The notes: generated from the letters alone by a model not told the origin. A DNA stretch of 64,000 nt from Actinophytocola xinjiangensis (GCF_001921215.1 NZ_MSIF01000030.1:1-64000); one strand, 5' to 3'. Positions 15,927-26,860 are shown, counted from the stretch's first letter. A program made the numbers and translations.

Positions 15927-18695
15927 GTGCTGCGGTTCGTGCTGGCCCAAACCCGCGGTCGGCCACGGCGCACGCTCGCCCTGCTCGCCGGCGTGCTCGT
16001 CGCCACCACCGGGTTCACCGTGCTCAGCGCCGGTGCGGCGGTCCAACGCCTCCGGGTCGAGGGCACGGTCGCCGCGCACGCCCGCACCGCCTACGACATC
16101 CTCGTCCGCCCGGCCGGCAGCCGCACCGACCTGGAACGCGACCGCGGACTGATCGCCCCCAACCAGCTCTCCGCCCTGCACGACGGCATCACGCCCGCAC
16201 AGCTGGACCGGATCCGCCAGATCGGCAACGTCGAGGTCGCCGCGCCGGTCGCCATGCTCGGCCACGTCAAGGTCGGGCTGCGGCAGACCTTCGACCTCAC
16301 CGACCAGGTCGACCCCGACGCCGAACGCCAACTGTTCCGGCTCACCCCCACGATCGTCGCCGACCGGGGCCTGACCGTCCTGGACGACGCCCCGCACTAC
16401 GTCTACCTCAGCCGTCACCGGCTGGTGTCCGAGGTCAACGGCCTCGGCCAGTGGCGCGACCGCACCCAGTGGATCGGCTCGCTGGCCGGCTGCGTGACGG
16501 TCAAGGAGATCGTCTCGGCGCAGAACCTGCGGCAGGTGTGCGTCGACCCCGACCCCGACTTCACCGCCGACGACGGCACCACCGCGCGGGAACGCACCAC
16601 GATCAGCACCCACTGGATCGACGCGGACGGCCGCTACGTCACCAACACCGCCGGCCCCGACCAGGCCCCCACCGACCGGTTCACCGTGACCGTCGGCTGG
16701 GACGTGCTGGTGCTGGCCGCCGCCATCGACCCGGACGCCGAGGCCGCGCTGGTCGGGCTGGACGACGCGGTGGTCACCGGCCGCTACCTGACCGCCGCCG
16801 ACCGGCCGGCGCTGACCGCCGACACCAGCGGCCTGGACCCGTCACGGCCCGACGTCACCGGCATCCCGGTGATCACGGCCAACGCCACCTACCTCGACCA
16901 GCGGGTGCGGATGTCGGTCGAGCGGCTCGACGACCGGCGCGCCGATTCGGTCGTGGATCGGCGGTGGAACGACTGGGTGGCCGAGTTGGCCGACGCGCCG
17001 GGAACGCCCGTGGGCACGCCGGTCCGCGCCGGCGGCACGCCCTGGCTCGACGGCGACGTGCGCTACGCCAAGGCCACCCCGCTGTTCCGGGTCGCCCCGC
17101 TGACCTACCGCGTCGGCGCCGACGGCACCCTGCACCCCCGCGTCGTCGAGCCGAACACCGCGCTGTGGGGCTACCGGGACGTCACCACCTGGTACGACCG
17201 GCCGCCGAGAACCGCGATGGAGCCCGGTTTCCGGCCGATGACCCGCCTGGGCGGCGGGGTGCTGCGCTGGCCGGCGCAGTGGAGCCCGGTCGGCGCGTTC
17301 GACCCCGGCCGGCTGGCCGACCACTCCCGGCTGACCCAGGTGCCGCTGGAGACCTACCAGGCCCCGCAGGTCACCGGCGCCGACGACCGCTCGCGCCGGC
17401 TGCTCGGCGGACAACCGTTGCGCCCCAACGGGAATCCCGCCGACTATCTGGCCACCCCGCCGCTGGTCCTGACCAACCTGGCCTCGTTGTCGGGGGTCTC
17501 GGTCCTCGAAGGCGTCGACGACCCGATCAGCGCCGTGCGGGTCCGGGTGGCCGGCGTGACCGGGGTCGACGACCGCTCCCAGGAACTGCTGCGCACCACC
17601 GCCGAACGGATCGCCACCGCCACCGGCCTGGACGTCGACGTCACCATCGGCTCCTCCCCCTCACCGCAGACCGTCGCCCTGCCGGCCGGTCCGGGCGGGC
17701 GGCCGGCGCTGACGGTCACCGAGCACTGGTCACGCAAGGGCGCCGCCGTGGAGATCGTCCAGGCCGCCGACCGCAAGAGCGTCGCCCTGTTCGGCCTGAT
17801 CCTGGTGGTCTGCACGCTGTTCCTGGGCAACGCCGTGGCCGCCGCCGTGCGGGAGCGCCGCCGCGAACTCGCCCTGCTCAGCCATCTGGGCTGGCCGGCG
17901 TCGCGGATCGCCTCGGTCGTGTTCGCCGAGGTCCTCGGCGTCGGCCTGGTCGCCGGGATCCTGGCCGGCGCGCTCGCCCTCGGTCTGGCCGAGGGTGCCG
18001 GTGCCCCGATCACCGTCGGGCACGCGCTGCTGGCGTTGCCGGTCGCGCTCGGGGTGACCGCGCTGGCCGCCGCCGCCCCGGCGATCCTCGCCGCCCGCTC
18101 CCGGCCACCGGCCGCGCCGAGGTCGCCGGCCCGCGCCCGCCGCCGCACGACCGTGCTCGGGGTGGCGCTGGCCAACCTGTGGCGTTCGCGGGCGCGCACC
18201 GCGCTGGGTGTCACCGCGCTGGCCGTCGGCGTCGGCGCGCTGACCGTCCTGCTGGTCCTCGAACTCGCCTTCCGCGACGACGTCGTCGGCAGTCTGCTCG
18301 GCGACGCCGTCGCCCTGCGGGTGCGCACCGTCGACGTCGTCGCCGCCGGCACCACCGTGTGCCTGGGTGTGCTGATGGTCGCCGACGTGCTCCACCTCAA
18401 CGTCCGCGAGCGCGCCGCCGAACTCGCCGTCCTGGTGGCCACCGGCTGGTCCGACCGCGCGCTGCTGCGCCTGGTCGGCTACGAGGGCCTGGCGATCGGG
18501 GTGCTCGGCGCCGGCCTGGGCTGCGGGCTCGGGCTGCTCGGCGTCGGCGTGTTCACCGGCGAACTGCGCGCCGGCATGGTCGCACTCACCGCCGCGGTCG
18601 CCGCCGCGGCGGTCGCCGTCGCCGGGCTCGCCGCGGTCGTGGCCGCGCTGGTGCCGCGGCGGCTCCCCCTGTCCACCGTGCTCGCCGAGGAATGA
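15927..18695 (+). CDS. ABC transporter permease, FtsX/MacB type
   Basis: 922 residues from GTG 15927. One N-terminal membrane helix is followed by a large extracytoplasmic region (about residues 45-600), then three helices, a cytoplasmic loop and a further group of helices near the C-terminus: the arrangement of FtsX-domain permeases. LALLSHLGWPASRI and AVLVATGWSDRALL are typical coupling segments. The stop overlaps the first possible ATG of the ATPase gene. With that ATPase it would form an exporter or mechanotransmission complex; the divergent PadR regulator suggests substrate-induced expression. The substrate is unknown. Confidence 0.88.
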   Translation: MLRFVLAQTRGRPRRTLALLAGVLVATTGFTVLSAGAAVQRLRVEGTVAAHARTAYDILVRPAGSRTDLERDRGLIAPNQLSALHDGITPAQLDRIRQIGNVEVAAPVAMLGHVKVGLRQTFDLTDQVDPDAERQLFRLTPTIVADRGLTVLDDAPHYVYLSRHRLVSEVNGLGQWRDRTQWIGSLAGCVTVKEIVSAQNLRQVCVDPDPDFTADDGTTARERTTISTHWIDADGRYVTNTAGPDQAPTDRFTVTVGWDVLVLAAAIDPDAEAALVGLDDAVVTGRYLTAADRPALTADTSGLDPSRPDVTGIPVITANATYLDQRVRMSVERLDDRRADSVVDRRWNDWVAELADAPGTPVGTPVRAGGTPWLDGDVRYAKATPLFRVAPLTYRVGADGTLHPRVVEPNTALWGYRDVTTWYDRPPRTAMEPGFRPMTRLGGGVLRWPAQWSPVGAFDPGRLADHSRLTQVPLETYQAPQVTGADDRSRRLLGGQPLRPNGNPADYLATPPLVLTNLASLSGVSVLEGVDDPISAVRVRVAGVTGVDDRSQELLRTTAERIATATGLDVDVTIGSSPSPQTVALPAGPGGRPALTVTEHWSRKGAAVEIVQAADRKSVALFGLILVVCTLFLGNAVAAAVRERRRELALLSHLGWPASRIASVVFAEVLGVGLVAGILAGALALGLAEGAGAPITVGHALLALPVALGVTALAAAAPAILAARSRPPAAPRSPARARRRTTVLGVALANLWRSRARTALGVTALAVGVGALTVLLVLELAFRDDVVGSLLGDAVALRVRTVDVVAAGTTVCLGVLMVADVLHLNVRERAAELAVLVATGWSDRALLRLVGYEGLAIGVLGAGLGCGLGLLGVGVFTGELRAGMVALTAAVAAAAVAVAGLAAVVAALVPRRLPLSTVLAEE

Positions 18696-18703
18696 GGAAC
18701 GCC

Positions 18704-19421
<718 letters not shown>

Positions 19422-19441
<20 letters not shown>

Positions 19442-20387
19442 TCAGCAGCGCCGCCCGCACCCCCGCCTGGAACCGGGTGTGCGCACCGAGTTCGGCCATC
19501 AGCGTCGCCACCCGCCGCTGCACGGTCCGGTGCGACAGGCCAAGCTGGTGGGCGATCGACTCGTCGGTCAACCCGGACAGCAGCAGCGTCACCAGCCGCG
19601 TCCGGTCGACCGCCGGGCGCACCCCCTCCGGCTCGGCGTGGGCCGACGGGTGCAGCGGCAGCGCCCGGCGCCACAGGCCCTCGAACAGCGTGCCCAACGC
19701 GTCGAGCAGCGCCGACGGGTGCACCACCATGATCGCGTCCGGGGCGCCCGGGTCGCGGCGCAGCGGCAGCACGGCCAGCCGGCCGTCGGCCACGACCAGG
19801 CTCACCGGCAGGTCCGGCAGGACCCTGGCCAGCTCGCCCTCCTCGATCCGGCGCGCCACCCCGGCCAGCGCGCCGGGGTGCTCGATGGCCGCCTGGTCGT
19901 AGACGGTGCGGCACACCAGCCCCGCGCGGGTCCCGGTGCCCTCGACCAGCGCCGGCGGTTTGGCCAGGCAGTCGACCCGTTCCCGCGCGCCGGCCAGGAT
20001 CCGCGCCAGCCGCTGGCGGACCACCCGCTGCCCGGTCACGAGCTCAACGACACTGCTGTCCGGGGCGGCGGGACGCGCCTGGTAGGCGGTTTCCAGCACG
20101 GCGACGTGCCGGCGGGCGTGTTCGAGGGCCTCCTCGTACTCGGCCAGCACGCCGTCGAAGGCCACCCTCGGCGACTGCGCGCGCAACCTCGGCGGTGTCC
20201 CGGCGACCGTGCTGGCCAGCGACCGTTCCTCCAACCGGGCCAACACCTCCGTCAGCGACTCGGGCCTGGTCCAGCCCCGCTCCAGCTCCTCGACCGTGGC
20301 CGGGGACCGTTCGACCAGCAGCTCGTAGGCGACGCGTTCGGCCTCGGCCAGTCCGAGCACCGACGCGCCGGGGCGTTCAGCCGCCAT
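19422..20387 (-). CDS. LuxR-type regulator with TrmB-like N-terminal region
   Basis: 321 residues. The C-terminal LuxR helix-turn-helix (about residues 250-315) contains LVTLLLSGLTDESIAHQLGL and RTVQRRVATLM. The N-terminus has a winged-helix-like segment (TVEELERGW ... VLARLEERS), and the middle resembles the ligand-binding part of TrmB-like proteins. It is a close architectural paralogue of the gene immediately upstream, whose stop it overlaps by 11 bp, so the two form a tandem pair. Targets are unknown; the neighbouring subtilase or ABC exporter are candidates. Confidence 0.82.
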
Positions 20388-21357
20388 CGGCCGGCCCCGC
20401 CGTGGTCAGCCAGCCGCGCAGCACCGCCTGGTAGCCCGCCTGGAAGCGGGTCGTCGCGTCCAACCGGTCCATCATGGCGCGCACCCGGCTGCGGACCGTC
20501 CGGTCGCTGATTCCCAGCTGTGCGGCGATGTCCTGGTCGGTCAGCCCGGCCACCAGCAGCAGCATCAGCTGCCGCTCACCCGGCGGCGGCTCGTCCCCGG
20601 CACCGGACAGCTCCGCGCGGCCCTGGTCGACGTGCAGCGGAAGCGCCTGGTCCCAGTACATCTCGAACAGCGCCGACAACGCGTCCAGCAGCACCGGGTT
20701 GTAGACCAGCAGGCGGGACTCGACGTCCGGCGGCTGGCGCAGCGGCAGGATCGCCGCGCTGTCGTCGAACAGGGTCATCTTCAGCGGGATGTCGGCCACC
20801 CGCGCCTGTTCCCCGGCGGCGATCCCGGCCTCCAGGTCGGCCAGGCGGCCGGGGATGTCCAGGGCGGTGCGGTCGTAGAGGATGCGGAACCGCAGGCCGG
20901 CGTGCAGCTGGTCGAACTCCAGGGTGTTGGGCTGGGCGGCGTCGTTGGCCGGGTAGGGCGGGGCGTCGCAGGCACGGAACTGGTGGCGCGCGGCGAGTTG
21001 CAACGCGAGGAAACGTCGGATGATCTCCTCGCGGCCGTAGATCACCTCCACCATCGCCGGCAGATCCCGGTCGGTGCCGGCGAGGCTGAACCGGCTCACC
21101 AACTCGGCGACGTAGCGCCGCGCCTCGGCCAGCTCGCGGCCCCGGTCGCTGACCAACAGTTGCAGCGCGGTGTTCGGCGAGATCGCCGCCCAGACAGGCG
21201 GATCGCCGTCGTCCCTGGTCACCAGGCCGAGTTCGTGCAACCGGGGTAACGCGGCGGCAGACCGACCGTCCAGTTCGTCCGCGGTCAACGGCCCGGAACC
21301 CACCAGTTGCTCGTAGAGCTCCTGTTCGGCCTGGGACAGCCCGAGTACGCCCAGCAT
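20377..21357 (-). CDS. LuxR-type regulator, paralogue of neighbour
   Basis: 326 residues from ATG 21357; ATG 21417 would add 20 residues. Same layout as the downstream gene: an N-terminal winged-helix-like region beginning MLGVLGLSQAEQELYEQL, a central region with a VIYGREEIIRRFLAL helix, and a C-terminal LuxR helix-turn-helix (LLLVAGLTDQDIAAQLGI, RTVRSRVRAMM). Diverges from the subtilase gene at 21560 across about 200 bp that should contain both promoters. The tandem arrangement suggests duplication and possibly heterodimers or sequential control. Confidence 0.82.
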   Translation of the reverse strand: MLGVLGLSQAEQELYEQLVGSGPLTADELDGRSAAALPRLHELGLVTRDDGDPPVWAAISPNTALQLLVSDRGRELAEARRYVAELVSRFSLAGTDRDLPAMVEVIYGREEIIRRFLALQLAARHQFRACDAPPYPANDAAQPNTLEFDQLHAGLRFRILYDRTALDIPGRLADLEAGIAAGEQARVADIPLKMTLFDDSAAILPLRQPPDVESRLLVYNPVLLDALSALFEMYWDQALPLHVDQGRAELSGAGDEPPPGERQLMLLLVAGLTDQDIAAQLGISDRTVRSRVRAMMDRLDATTRFQAGYQAVLRGWLTTAGPADGG

Positions 21358-21559
21358 GGCGTGATCGTCGCACGGCCGGAGCGCCGCTTCACGCCACTGT
21401 CGTGAACCGGAAGGCATGACGTCTTCCGGAATGCGCCGTGACCATGTCACTGTCGGATCGTCCCTTTTCCCTCACTTGACGCCGGTCACGGCGCGCACCG
21501 TCGCGCGACCGGCCGGGTTCGGCTCTGCCCAGTTCCCCGTCCTGCCAAGGAGGAGCACG
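21358..21559. promoter_or_regulatory. divergent promoter region, regulator/subtilase
   Basis: 202 bp between the LuxR-type regulator and the subtilase gene. A strong AAGGAGGAG ribosome site precedes ATG 21560. No convincing -10/-35 pair or palindrome was picked out by eye. Confidence 0.4.
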
Positions 21560-24500
21560 ATGACGAGACGGTCCAGAAGAACCGTCAGATCGTTAGGACT
21601 GACCCTGTCCGCGGCGATGGCCGCGACCCTCGCCGTCACCCCCAGCACCGCCGCCCAACCCACCGCGACCGCGCCGGACGGGCGCGCGCCGCAGGTCGTG
21701 TCCCAGCACGCCATCACCCTGATCACCAGCGACGTCGTCGACCTGCGGATCATGTCCAACGGCGACGCCACCGCCACCGTCCGCCCGGCGCAGGGCCGTG
21801 AGCACATCGGCTACGCCAACCGCCGCGCCGGCGAGGACCTCTACGTCGTCCCGACCGACGCCATGGCCATGATCTCCGCCGGCACCCTGGACGAGGAGCT
21901 GTTCAACGTCAGCGCCCTGGCCGACGCCGGCTACGACGACGCGCACAGCGACGCGATCCCGCTGATCGTCGAGTACGCGCCCAGCCGCGCCCGCGCGGCC
22001 ACCGCCGCCGTTCCCCCCGGCGCCACCGCCGAACACACCCTGGAAAGCATCAACGCCCGGTCCCTGCGCGAGGCGAAGGACAGCGCCCGCGAGTTCTGGA
22101 CCGCCGTCTCCGGCTCCGGTGCCGACAGAGATGCCGCCACCGGTATGGCGACCGCCGCCGCCGCGTCGGTCGAGAAGATCTGGCTCAACCGCAAGGCGCG
22201 GGTCAGCCTGACCGAGAGCGTGCCGCAGGTCGGCGCGCCGGACGCCTGGGCCGCCGGCTACGACGGCACCGGCACCACCGTCGCCGTGCTGGACACCGGC
22301 ATCGACGACACCCACCCCGACCTGGACGGCGGCAAGGTCGTCGCCGCCCAGAACTTCACCGCCGACCCGGACGCCGTTGACCGACACGGCCACGGCACGC
22401 ACGTCGCCTCGATCGTCGCCGGCTCCGGCGAGGGCAACCCCGCCAACCGCCGGGGTGTCGCGCCCGGCGCGAAACTCATCAGCGCCAAGGTCCTGGACGC
22501 CGGCGGTTCCGGTGACTTCGCCGGGATCATCGAGGGCCTGGAGTGGGCCGCCGCGCAGGGCGCCGACGTGGCCAACATGAGCCTGGGCACCAACGCGCCC
22601 TCGGACGGCAACGACCCGCTGGTGCAGGCGGTCGACGCGATCAGCGCGTCGAGCGACATGCTGGTGGTCGTCGCGGCCGGCAACCTGGGCAGCGGCGCGT
22701 CGACGATCGCCAGCCCCGGCTGGGCGGACTCGGCGCTGACCGTCGGCGCGGTCAGCAAGCAGGACGCGCTGGCCTCGTTCTCCAGCCGAGGCCCGCGCCT
22801 GGGTGACTACGCCATCAAGCCCGACATGACCGGTCCCGGCGTCGACATCGTCGCCGCCCGCGCCAACGGCAGCTCACTGGGCGAGATCGTGGACGGCAAC
22901 TACCAGAAGCTGTCCGGCACCTCGATGGCCGCGCCGCACGTGGCCGGCGCGGCGGCGATCCTCGCCCAGCGTTTCCCCGGGCGCGGCAACGCCGAACTGA
23001 AGGACACCCTGGTCTCCTCGTCGACCGCCGTCGACGGCCAGACCGTCTACCAGCAGGGCTCCGGCCGGCTGGACGTCGCGCGGGCCAGCGAGCAGCAGGC
23101 CTACGCCAGCCCCGGCACCCTCAACCTCGGCTACTTCACCTACGACGGCGCCAAGGACCCGGTCACCGAAACCGTGACCTACCGCAACGAGGGCACCGCC
23201 GAGCTGACCCTCGACCTGTCGCTGTCGGTCACCGACGGCGAGGGCGCGCCGGCCCCGGCCGGCATGTTCGCGGTCAGCGCCTCGTCGGTGACCGTGCCGG
23301 CCGGCGGCACCGCCGACGTGACGGTCACCGTCGACCCTGGCACCGCGCCGATCGGCCTCTACGGCGGTCGCCTGAGCGCCACCGGCGGCGGCGTCGCCCT
23401 GCACACCTCCGTCGGCGCCTACCTCGAACCGCAGATGCACAACGTCACGGTCACCGGCATCGCCCGCGACGGCCGCCCGGCCGCGGTGGTCAGCTTCACC
23501 GAGCTGTGGAGCCTCGCCACCGGCCGCTTCGAGTCGAAGGGCTTCTCCAAGGACAGCAACGAGGTGACCTTCCGGGTGCCGCCGGGCACCTACAACCTCG
23601 CCGGCTACCTGGGCACCGCCGACGCCGCCAACACCTACGCGCTGGAGGTCACGGCGGTCACCCGACCGGAGCTGCAGGTCGACCGGGACATGTCGATCAC
23701 CCTCGACGCCCGCTCGGCCAGCCCGATCACGCTCACCACGGACCGGCCGACCGCGCCGACCACGTTCACGCTGTCCTACCACCGCGACTTCGAGGACAAG
23801 AACTTCCACAGCTCGTTCACCCTCAGCCCGCCGATCAGCCGCGGCTACGCCACCGCCACGGACACGGTCACCCAGGGCAACTTCGAGTTCTACAGCCGCT
23901 GGGACCTGATCGCGCCGCCGCTGGAAGCCAGCGTGGTGGCACCCCAGCGGACGCCGCTCACGCCGTACCCGATGTCGGCGGCGGCGCCGGTCGACGGCTC
24001 GCACGACAAGCCGGTCACCTACGTCGGCCTCGGCAGGCCGCAGGACTACGCCGGCAAGGACGTGCGCGGCAGAATCGCGCTGATCTCCCGTGGGGAGACC
24101 ACCTTCGCCGAGAAGGTGGCGGCCGCGAGCGCGGCCGGCGCGTGGGGCGCGGTGGTGTTCAACGACCGGCCGGGCCTGGTGATCACCGCCGGCGGCACCC
24201 CCGGCCAGGTGTCCATCCACGGCTTCACCCTCGAACAGGAACCGGGCCTGGCGCTGGTCGAGATGCTCAAGCAGGGTCCGCTGACCCTGCGGGTGTCCGG
24301 CACAGCGGTGTCGCCGTACTTCTACGACCTGCTCCTGCCGGAGAAGCAGCGGGTGCCCACGACGCTGAACTACGACATCAACCGGCGCACCACCGCCAGC
24401 ATCGACACCACGTTCAGCGCCGACACCCCCACCACCGCCGGCGACGTGCGGCACATCTCCCGCCCGTGGCCGACGTTCTCGGTGGGTTTCCTGCGGGAGT

Positions 24501-25321
24501 TCCCGCGCCCGCTGGAACGCACCTACCTGGTGTCGGCCAACGACACCTACTGGCGCCAGTCGGTGTGGTCGAACGCGCCGTTCGACGGCGAGTTCGGCGA
24601 CGAGTACGTCCAGTACCGGCCGGGCGCGCGGCTCAACGCCGACTGGCTGGGCCGGGTGTCGCGCCCGGGCGCGAGCGCCAAGCTCGACACCCAGGTGACC
24701 CGCACCGCCGACGGGTTCGAGATGGCGCTGCTGCCGTTCTCCGACTCCGGCGGCCACCACGGCTACGGCTGGTCGGGCGACGAGCTGACCACGAAGCTCT
24801 ACGCCGGTGACACGCTGCTGGCCGAGCGGCCCGGCGCGCCGACCGGTGACTTCCCGGCGGTGGCCGACCCGGCCACCTACCGGCTGGAGTTCACCGGCAA
24901 GCGCGCCACGCCGTGGTCGCTGTACGGGACACAGACCGCCACGACCTGGCAGTTCGCGTCCCGGCCCGGCGAGGAACGACCGCTGGTGCCCCAGGTCGAC
25001 TTCCGGCTCGACCTCGACCGCGACAACCAGGCGCGGTCCGGATCGGTCTACACCTTCCTGGTCAACGCCGGTCACGTGCCGGGCGTCGACGGCCCGTCGA
25101 TGCGCCAGGTGCGGAGCTGGGCGTCGTTCGACGACGGCAAGACCTGGAAGGAGATCCCGTTGCTGCGCATGGGCAACGGATCGCACCTGGCGATCGTCGG
25201 CCACCCGAAGGTGAGCGGCGGCAACCCCGCCGTGTCGCTGCGGGTGCAGGCGACCGACGCCGCGGGCAACTCGGTCGACCAGACCCTCGTCCGCGCCTAC
25301 GGGCTGCGGGCCGGTCGCTGA
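21560..25321 (+). CDS. secreted subtilisin-family (S8) serine protease
   Basis: 1253 residues. A signal peptide (basic RRSRR start, hydrophobic stretch, Ala-rich cleavage region about residue 33) is followed by a propeptide. The catalytic triad is Asp245 (VLDTGID), His278 (HGTHVAS) and Ser455 (GTSMAAPHVAG). After the catalytic domain come beta-sandwich-type regions and a protease-associated-like segment (about residues 820-910, with KVAAASAAGAWGAVVFND). The large C-terminus is typical of exported subtilases of mycelial actinomycetes, which degrade extracellular protein. A monocistronic unit ending at the stem-loop 25336-25374. The two LuxR-type genes diverge from it and could control it. Confidence 0.92.
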   Translation: MTRRSRRTVRSLGLTLSAAMAATLAVTPSTAAQPTATAPDGRAPQVVSQHAITLITSDVVDLRIMSNGDATATVRPAQGREHIGYANRRAGEDLYVVPTDAMAMISAGTLDEELFNVSALADAGYDDAHSDAIPLIVEYAPSRARAATAAVPPGATAEHTLESINARSLREAKDSAREFWTAVSGSGADRDAATGMATAAAASVEKIWLNRKARVSLTESVPQVGAPDAWAAGYDGTGTTVAVLDTGIDDTHPDLDGGKVVAAQNFTADPDAVDRHGHGTHVASIVAGSGEGNPANRRGVAPGAKLISAKVLDAGGSGDFAGIIEGLEWAAAQGADVANMSLGTNAPSDGNDPLVQAVDAISASSDMLVVVAAGNLGSGASTIASPGWADSALTVGAVSKQDALASFSSRGPRLGDYAIKPDMTGPGVDIVAARANGSSLGEIVDGNYQKLSGTSMAAPHVAGAAAILAQRFPGRGNAELKDTLVSSSTAVDGQTVYQQGSGRLDVARASEQQAYASPGTLNLGYFTYDGAKDPVTETVTYRNEGTAELTLDLSLSVTDGEGAPAPAGMFAVSASSVTVPAGGTADVTVTVDPGTAPIGLYGGRLSATGGGVALHTSVGAYLEPQMHNVTVTGIARDGRPAAVVSFTELWSLATGRFESKGFSKDSNEVTFRVPPGTYNLAGYLGTADAANTYALEVTAVTRPELQVDRDMSITLDARSASPITLTTDRPTAPTTFTLSYHRDFEDKNFHSSFTLSPPISRGYATATDTVTQGNFEFYSRWDLIAPPLEASVVAPQRTPLTPYPMSAAAPVDGSHDKPVTYVGLGRPQDYAGKDVRGRIALISRGETTFAEKVAAASAAGAWGAVVFNDRPGLVITAGGTPGQVSIHGFTLEQEPGLALVEMLKQGPLTLRVSGTAVSPYFYDLLLPEKQRVPTTLNYDINRRTTASIDTTFSADTPTTAGDVRHISRPWPTFSVGFLREFPRPLERTYLVSANDTYWRQSVWSNAPFDGEFGDEYVQYRPGARLNADWLGRVSRPGASAKLDTQVTRTADGFEMALLPFSDSGGHHGYGWSGDELTTKLYAGDTLLAERPGAPTGDFPAVADPATYRLEFTGKRATPWSLYGTQTATTWQFASRPGEERPLVPQVDFRLDLDRDNQARSGSVYTFLVNAGHVPGVDGPSMRQVRSWASFDDGKTWKEIPLLRMGNGSHLAIVGHPKVSGGNPAVSLRVQATDAAGNSVDQTLVRAYGLRAGR

Positions 25322-25335
25322 GTTCCCTCGGATGA

Positions 25336-25374
25336 GCTGTGGGGCGGGACGATGCAGGGCTCCCGCCCCACAGC
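25336..25374 (+). terminator. stem-loop terminator of the subtilase gene
   Basis: Perfect 14-bp stem (25336-25349 with 25361-25374), 11-base loop, 14 bases after the subtilase stop and 25 bases before the thioesterase start. Confidence 0.8.
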
Positions 25375-25399
25375 CCCCTGTTCAGGGCATGATGGGCGA

Positions 25400-26131
25400 A
25401 TGGATCTCTGGCTGCGCCGCTACCACGAGCGACCCGACGCCGACCACGTCGTGGTCTGCTTCCCCCACGCGGGCGGCTCGGCGAACCACTACCGGCCGAT
25501 GTCGGAGACGTTGCCGACGTCGGTGGAGCTGATCGCCGTGCAGTACCCCGGCCGTCAGGACCGCTTACGGGAACCGGTGATCCCCGACGTCGTGGCCGTC
25601 GCCGACCTGGTCGCACCGCTGGTCGCGGCGCTGGCGGACCGTCCGCTGGCGCTGTTCGGCCACAGCATGGGCGCGAGCGTGGCGTTCGAGGTGGCCCGCC
25701 GCCTGGAACGCGACGGCCGCAGCCCCGCGACACTGTTCGTGTCCGCCCGCCGCCCGCCATCGCACACCACGACCCGCCGCAACCACCTGCTGTCGGAGGC
25801 GGAGCTGATCACCGCCGTCAAGGCCCTCGGCGGCCCCGGCTCGGCCCTGCTCGACGACCCCGAACTCGCCGGCCTCGCGCTCCCCGCCATCCGAGGCGAC
25901 TTCCGCGCCGCCGAAACCTACCTGGCGTCCCCGGACGCCGTCCTCACCTGCCCGATCCACGCCCTGACCGGCGACACCGACACCGAGGCCGACCTCGACG
26001 AGGCCCGGGGCTGGGCCGTGCACACGACCGGCGAGTTCACCGCCCAGGAGTTCACCGGCGGCCACTTCTACCTGGACCAGCACATCCCGGCGATCGCCGA
26101 ACTGATCACCGGCCGTCTGGTCACGGCCTGA
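25400..26131 (+). CDS. type II thioesterase (alpha/beta hydrolase)
   Basis: 243 residues from ATG 25400. Contains the N-terminal FPHAGGSANHYRP segment, QYPGRQDR, the nucleophile elbow GHSMGASVAFE (catalytic Ser), an acidic residue in LTGDTDTEA, and the C-terminal catalytic His in GGHFYLDQH. These are hallmarks of editing thioesterases that remove stalled acyl groups from polyketide or non-ribosomal peptide synthases. No such synthase lies in the window, so it may serve a distant cluster. Confidence 0.9.
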   Translation: MDLWLRRYHERPDADHVVVCFPHAGGSANHYRPMSETLPTSVELIAVQYPGRQDRLREPVIPDVVAVADLVAPLVAALADRPLALFGHSMGASVAFEVARRLERDGRSPATLFVSARRPPSHTTTRRNHLLSEAELITAVKALGGPGSALLDDPELAGLALPAIRGDFRAAETYLASPDAVLTCPIHALTGDTDTEADLDEARGWAVHTTGEFTAQEFTGGHFYLDQHIPAIAELITGRLVTA

Positions 26132-26142
26132 TGTTCGGGACC

Positions 26143-26178
26143 GTGACACCAGACCACGAACGCATGTAAAATGCATGC
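26143..26178 (+). promoter_or_regulatory. promoter and operator of the vapBC-type module
   Basis: GTGACA (26143-26148) and TAAAAT (26167-26172) are spaced 18 bp, and the ATG of the antitoxin begins seven bases after the -10, so the mRNA is probably leaderless. An inverted repeat GCATG/CATGC (26162-26166 and 26174-26178) overlaps the -10 and would suit autoregulation by the antitoxin. Confidence 0.65.
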
Positions 26179-26439
26179 ATGGTTGCTCTGCAGATCCGCG
26201 ACGTTCCGGAGGCGGTACGTGACGTGCTCGCCGCGAAGGCCAGTGAGCGCGGGCAGTCCCTGACCGCGTTCCTGCGCGATCTCGTACTGCGCGAAGCCTC
26301 ATTCGAGAACAACCGCGTGTTGCTCGACGAGATCCGCGAGTGGCGACGGAGCGCGACGTCGACCGCCGCCGGCGACGATCCCCTGGATGCACTGTCGGCC
26401 GCCCGAGCCGCCCAGGATGCGAAGAACATCGGCTCGTGA
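26179..26439 (+). CDS. FitA/VapB-like antitoxin (ribbon-helix-helix)
   Basis: 86 residues. The N-terminal ~40 residues form a ribbon-helix-helix domain: strand VALQIRDVP, then helices with EAVRDVLAAKASERGQSL and TAFLRDLVLREA. The C-terminal part would wrap around and inhibit the toxin. The TGA overlaps the GTG of the toxin gene (GTGA), the standard layout of VapBC modules. The product binds DNA as a dimer and probably represses its own promoter at 26143-26178. Confidence 0.88.
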   Translation: MVALQIRDVPEAVRDVLAAKASERGQSLTAFLRDLVLREASFENNRVLLDEIREWRRSATSTAAGDDPLDALSAARAAQDAKNIGS

Positions 26440-26831
26440 TCGTCCCTGACGCGTCTGCGGCACTACTGCTGTTCATCCCCAGCGATCCTCGCGCCGAGCG
26501 TGCCGACGCGGAGCTTTCGGCCGACCCCAAGTGGGTGGTGCCCGAACACTGGCGCACAGAGGTTCTGTCAGGTCTCCGCGGACTGGTCCTCGGGGGCAAA
26601 CTCGCTGCCACCGATGCCGAACTGGCCGTGGGCTGGCTCAGCCGGGCCACGGTCGCGGTGGCTTCGACCGGACCACACCTTGAACGCATGTGGCAGCTGC
26701 GGTCCAATCTCAGCATGTACGACGCCGGTTACGTGGCCGTGGCCGAGCAGCACGACGCCACCCTGGTGACCGCTGACGCCCGAATCGAGAAGGCGGGTGT
26801 CGCGCACTGTCCGGTCCGCGTCATCACCTGA
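26436..26831 (+). CDS. VapC-like PIN-domain ribonuclease toxin
   Basis: 131 residues from GTG 26436. PIN-domain acidic residues are visible: Asp in VIVPDASA at the N-terminus, Glu in WRTEVLSGL, Asp in MYDAGYVAVAEQ and Asp in LVTADARI. PIN toxins cut RNA (often tRNA or rRNA) with metal ions when the antitoxin is degraded. Coupled to the antitoxin by a four-base overlap and ended by the stem-loop 26861-26892. A second, unrelated PIN-type module lies at 2.1-3.2 kb. Confidence 0.92.
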   Translation: MIVPDASAALLLFIPSDPRAERADAELSADPKWVVPEHWRTEVLSGLRGLVLGGKLAATDAELAVGWLSRATVAVASTGPHLERMWQLRSNLSMYDAGYVAVAEQHDATLVTADARIEKAGVAHCPVRVIT

Positions 26832-26860
26832 CCGTCGCCTGATGGGAACAGGTGTTCGAA

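Noticed and set aside
15848-18690. long plus-strand ORF overlapping the ABC permease in another frame
   Set aside because: Arg/Gly-rich shadow; only its end in the ATPase frame is real, from 18704.
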